From Lacrimispora defluvii (GTDB lineage: Bacteria; Bacillota; Clostridia; Lachnospirales; Lachnospiraceae), in NCBI GenBank assembly GCA_013036995.1, contig JAAOXG010000016.1:62001-126000 (forward strand): DNA of 64,000 nt. The letters run 5' to 3'. Of this stretch, positions 63,104-64,000 are shown piece after piece. The notes below the pieces were generated by a model. The model was not told the origin of the DNA. It did not search any database and saw only the letters and a list, made by a program, of their open reading frames with translations. Made by a program: the position numbers and the translations under genes. The stretch's first letter is position 1; every line of letters begins with the position of its first letter.

Positions 63104-64000
63104 TCAAACCTCCTGTTCTTTGGGAATGGACAGCATAACCACAGCCATTCCGCTCTTATTGTAGAAATTCAGCCCGTAATTGTTGCCATAAAGTAATTTT
63201 AATCTGGAATTAATATTTACCAGTCCAACACCTGAACCCTGGGGCTGGATTTCCTTGTTTTCAATTTTGGAAAGTAAGTCAGGATCAAAAATGGAACCGG
63301 TATTGGATACCTTAATCTGGTAATCCAGCTCCATTTCTTTTATGGTAACCCGGATACAGCACATTTCGTCAGTGGCTTCCATGGCGTGCTTTAATGCATT
63401 CTCCACCAAAGGCTGAATACACAGCTTGGGAACGAAGATGTGGGAGATATTCTCTGGAACCTCCAGCTCAAAATTCAGCCTGTCTTTAAAACGCATTTCC
63501 TGAATCCGGATATAGTCATTTAACACCTCCAGCTCTTCCGATAGGGGAATGATATCCTTTTGACCAGCAATGGAAGCGCGGAATAAGTTACACAGGGAGC
63601 GAACCATCATGGAGATATCGTCTGCTCCGTATTTTTGAGCCATCCAGTTAATAGTATCCAGCGTATTGTATAAAAAATGTGGATTAATCTGCTGCTGCAG
63701 CATCTTAATGGTAGAATCCCTTAAAAGAAGCTGTTTATCATAATTTTCGTCTCTTAATACCTTTACACTGTGGGTCATCTCATCAAAGCTGCGGTGAAGC
63801 TGGCCGATTTCATCCTGCCTGTTCTCATAATCATAAGACTTGATGAGGCAGACAGGTGCTTCTCCATTACCAAAACGCTGGATTTTCTCAATTAAGTAAT
63901 CCAGGTGGCGGAAAATATAGCGGAAGAGTAAATTTACCAGGATTGCAGTAACCGCAATAATGAAAAAGGTAAATAAAAGAATCTGCATGGTAATGAGGCG
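63104..64000 (-). CDS. Sensor histidine kinase, YesM type (5' end outside window)
   Basis: The frame is open to the window edge, so only the C-terminal 298 residues or so are seen: a transmembrane helix (LFTFFIIAVTAILVNLLF), HAMP, the His_kinase block with QQQINPHFLYNTLDTI (phospho-acceptor His) and a GHKL ATPase ending GSGVGLVNI and ending KEQEV. The ATG at 63988 is internal since codons continue in frame upstream. It forms a two-component pair with the following response regulator. Extracellular sensor domain lies outside the window. Confidence 0.9.
   Translation of the reverse strand, partial: RLITMQILLFTFFIIAVTAILVNLLFRYIFRHLDYLIEKIQRFGNGEAPVCLIKSYDYENRQDEIGQLHRSFDEMTHSVKVLRDENYDKQLLLRDSTIKMLQQQINPHFLYNTLDTINWMAQKYGADDISMMVRSLCNLFRASIAGQKDIIPLSEELEVLNDYIRIQEMRFKDRLNFELEVPENISHIFVPKLCIQPLVENALKHAMEATDEMCCIRVTIKEMELDYQIKVSNTGSIFDPDLLSKIENKEIQPQGSGVGLVNINSRLKLLYGNNYGLNFYNKSGMAVVMLSIPKEQEV

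Noticed and set aside
1-64000. CRISPR arrays, tRNA/rRNA genes, insertion sequences or prophage
   Set aside because: No spaced repeats, cloverleaf or transposase/integrase genes were recognised. The only tandem array is the coding 12-bp repeat at 53074-53292.

Overview
The window looks like a chromosomal segment from an anaerobic, spore-forming-type Firmicute of the Lachnospiraceae (Lacrimispora / Clostridium saccharolyticum-like). This is inferred from the moderately AT-rich coding style, strong AGGAGG ribosome binding sites, [FeFe]-hydrogenase-like and ferredoxin proteins, class III fructose-bisphosphatase, YesMN/LplABC-type sugar systems and an agmatine deiminase operon. No rRNA, tRNA, CRISPR array, insertion sequence or prophage was seen. 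About 60 genes are supported, plus one gene remnant and two small ORFs under 60 codons.

Layout. 0-4 kb: accessory stretch with a GNAT acetyltransferase, an [FeFe]-hydrogenase-like protein with altered H-cluster loops, the tail of a Vat/CatB-type acetyltransferase, a HAD hydrolase and an ANT(6)-type aminoglycoside adenylyltransferase. 3.9-5.9 kb: LysR regulator and NmrA-like oxidoreductase. 5.9-10.8 kb: a zinc-ribbon/methyltransferase-like protein paired with a dicluster ferredoxin protein, then greA, a MATE exporter and a HAD phosphatase. 10.8-13.2 kb: a gene-poor AT-rich island with a secreted calpain-like cysteine protease and a 55-codon DUF6440-like gene. 13.2-16.6 kb: aldo/keto reductase and Fe-alcohol dehydrogenase under a MerR regulator with a textbook 19-bp-spacer promoter, followed by an OGG1-type DNA glycosylase. 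16.7-21.1 kb: a Gld-type ABC exporter operon with a DUF4340 protein.

21.2-29.5 kb: amino-acid biosynthesis, leuB-ilvD-ilvB then serC-serA-DUF1015, ending at a bidirectional terminator shared with the convergent aguR. 29.5-35.3 kb: agmatine catabolism. A membrane LuxR-type regulator (AguR-like) is divergent from carbamate kinase, putrescine carbamoyltransferase, agmatine/putrescine antiporter and agmatine deiminase, which together yield ATP, NH3, CO2 and exported putrescine. 35.4-44.1 kb: a YesMN-type two-component pair, a lipoprotein solute-binding protein, two LplBC-type permeases and a convergent GH39 glycosidase.

44.2-58 kb: mostly housekeeping and cell-surface genes. These are an M23 peptidase, a second Fe-ADH, a cystatin-like small protein, an MBL hydrolase, fbp, a HAAS-domain membrane protein, tandem NlpC/P60 hydrolases with near-consensus promoters, a protein built of 18 consecutive tetrapeptide repeats rich in Asn/Gln/Ser, a rhodanese, two YfcE-type phosphodiesterases, an rRNA-methyltransferase-like protein, a papain-family secreted protease and rdgB. 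58-64 kb: a pectin / rhamnogalacturonan oligosaccharide locus with a CHEV-type GH4 alpha-galacturonidase, an AraC regulator, a GH105 unsaturated galacturonyl hydrolase and a second YesMN pair whose kinase runs off the right edge.

Most candidates for something undescribed are single proteins rather than a multigene system: the hydrogenase-like protein, the calpain-like protease, the tetrapeptide-repeat protein, the cystatin-like protein, and the methyltransferase-like/ferredoxin pair. All assignments come from reading the sequence; no database search was possible.
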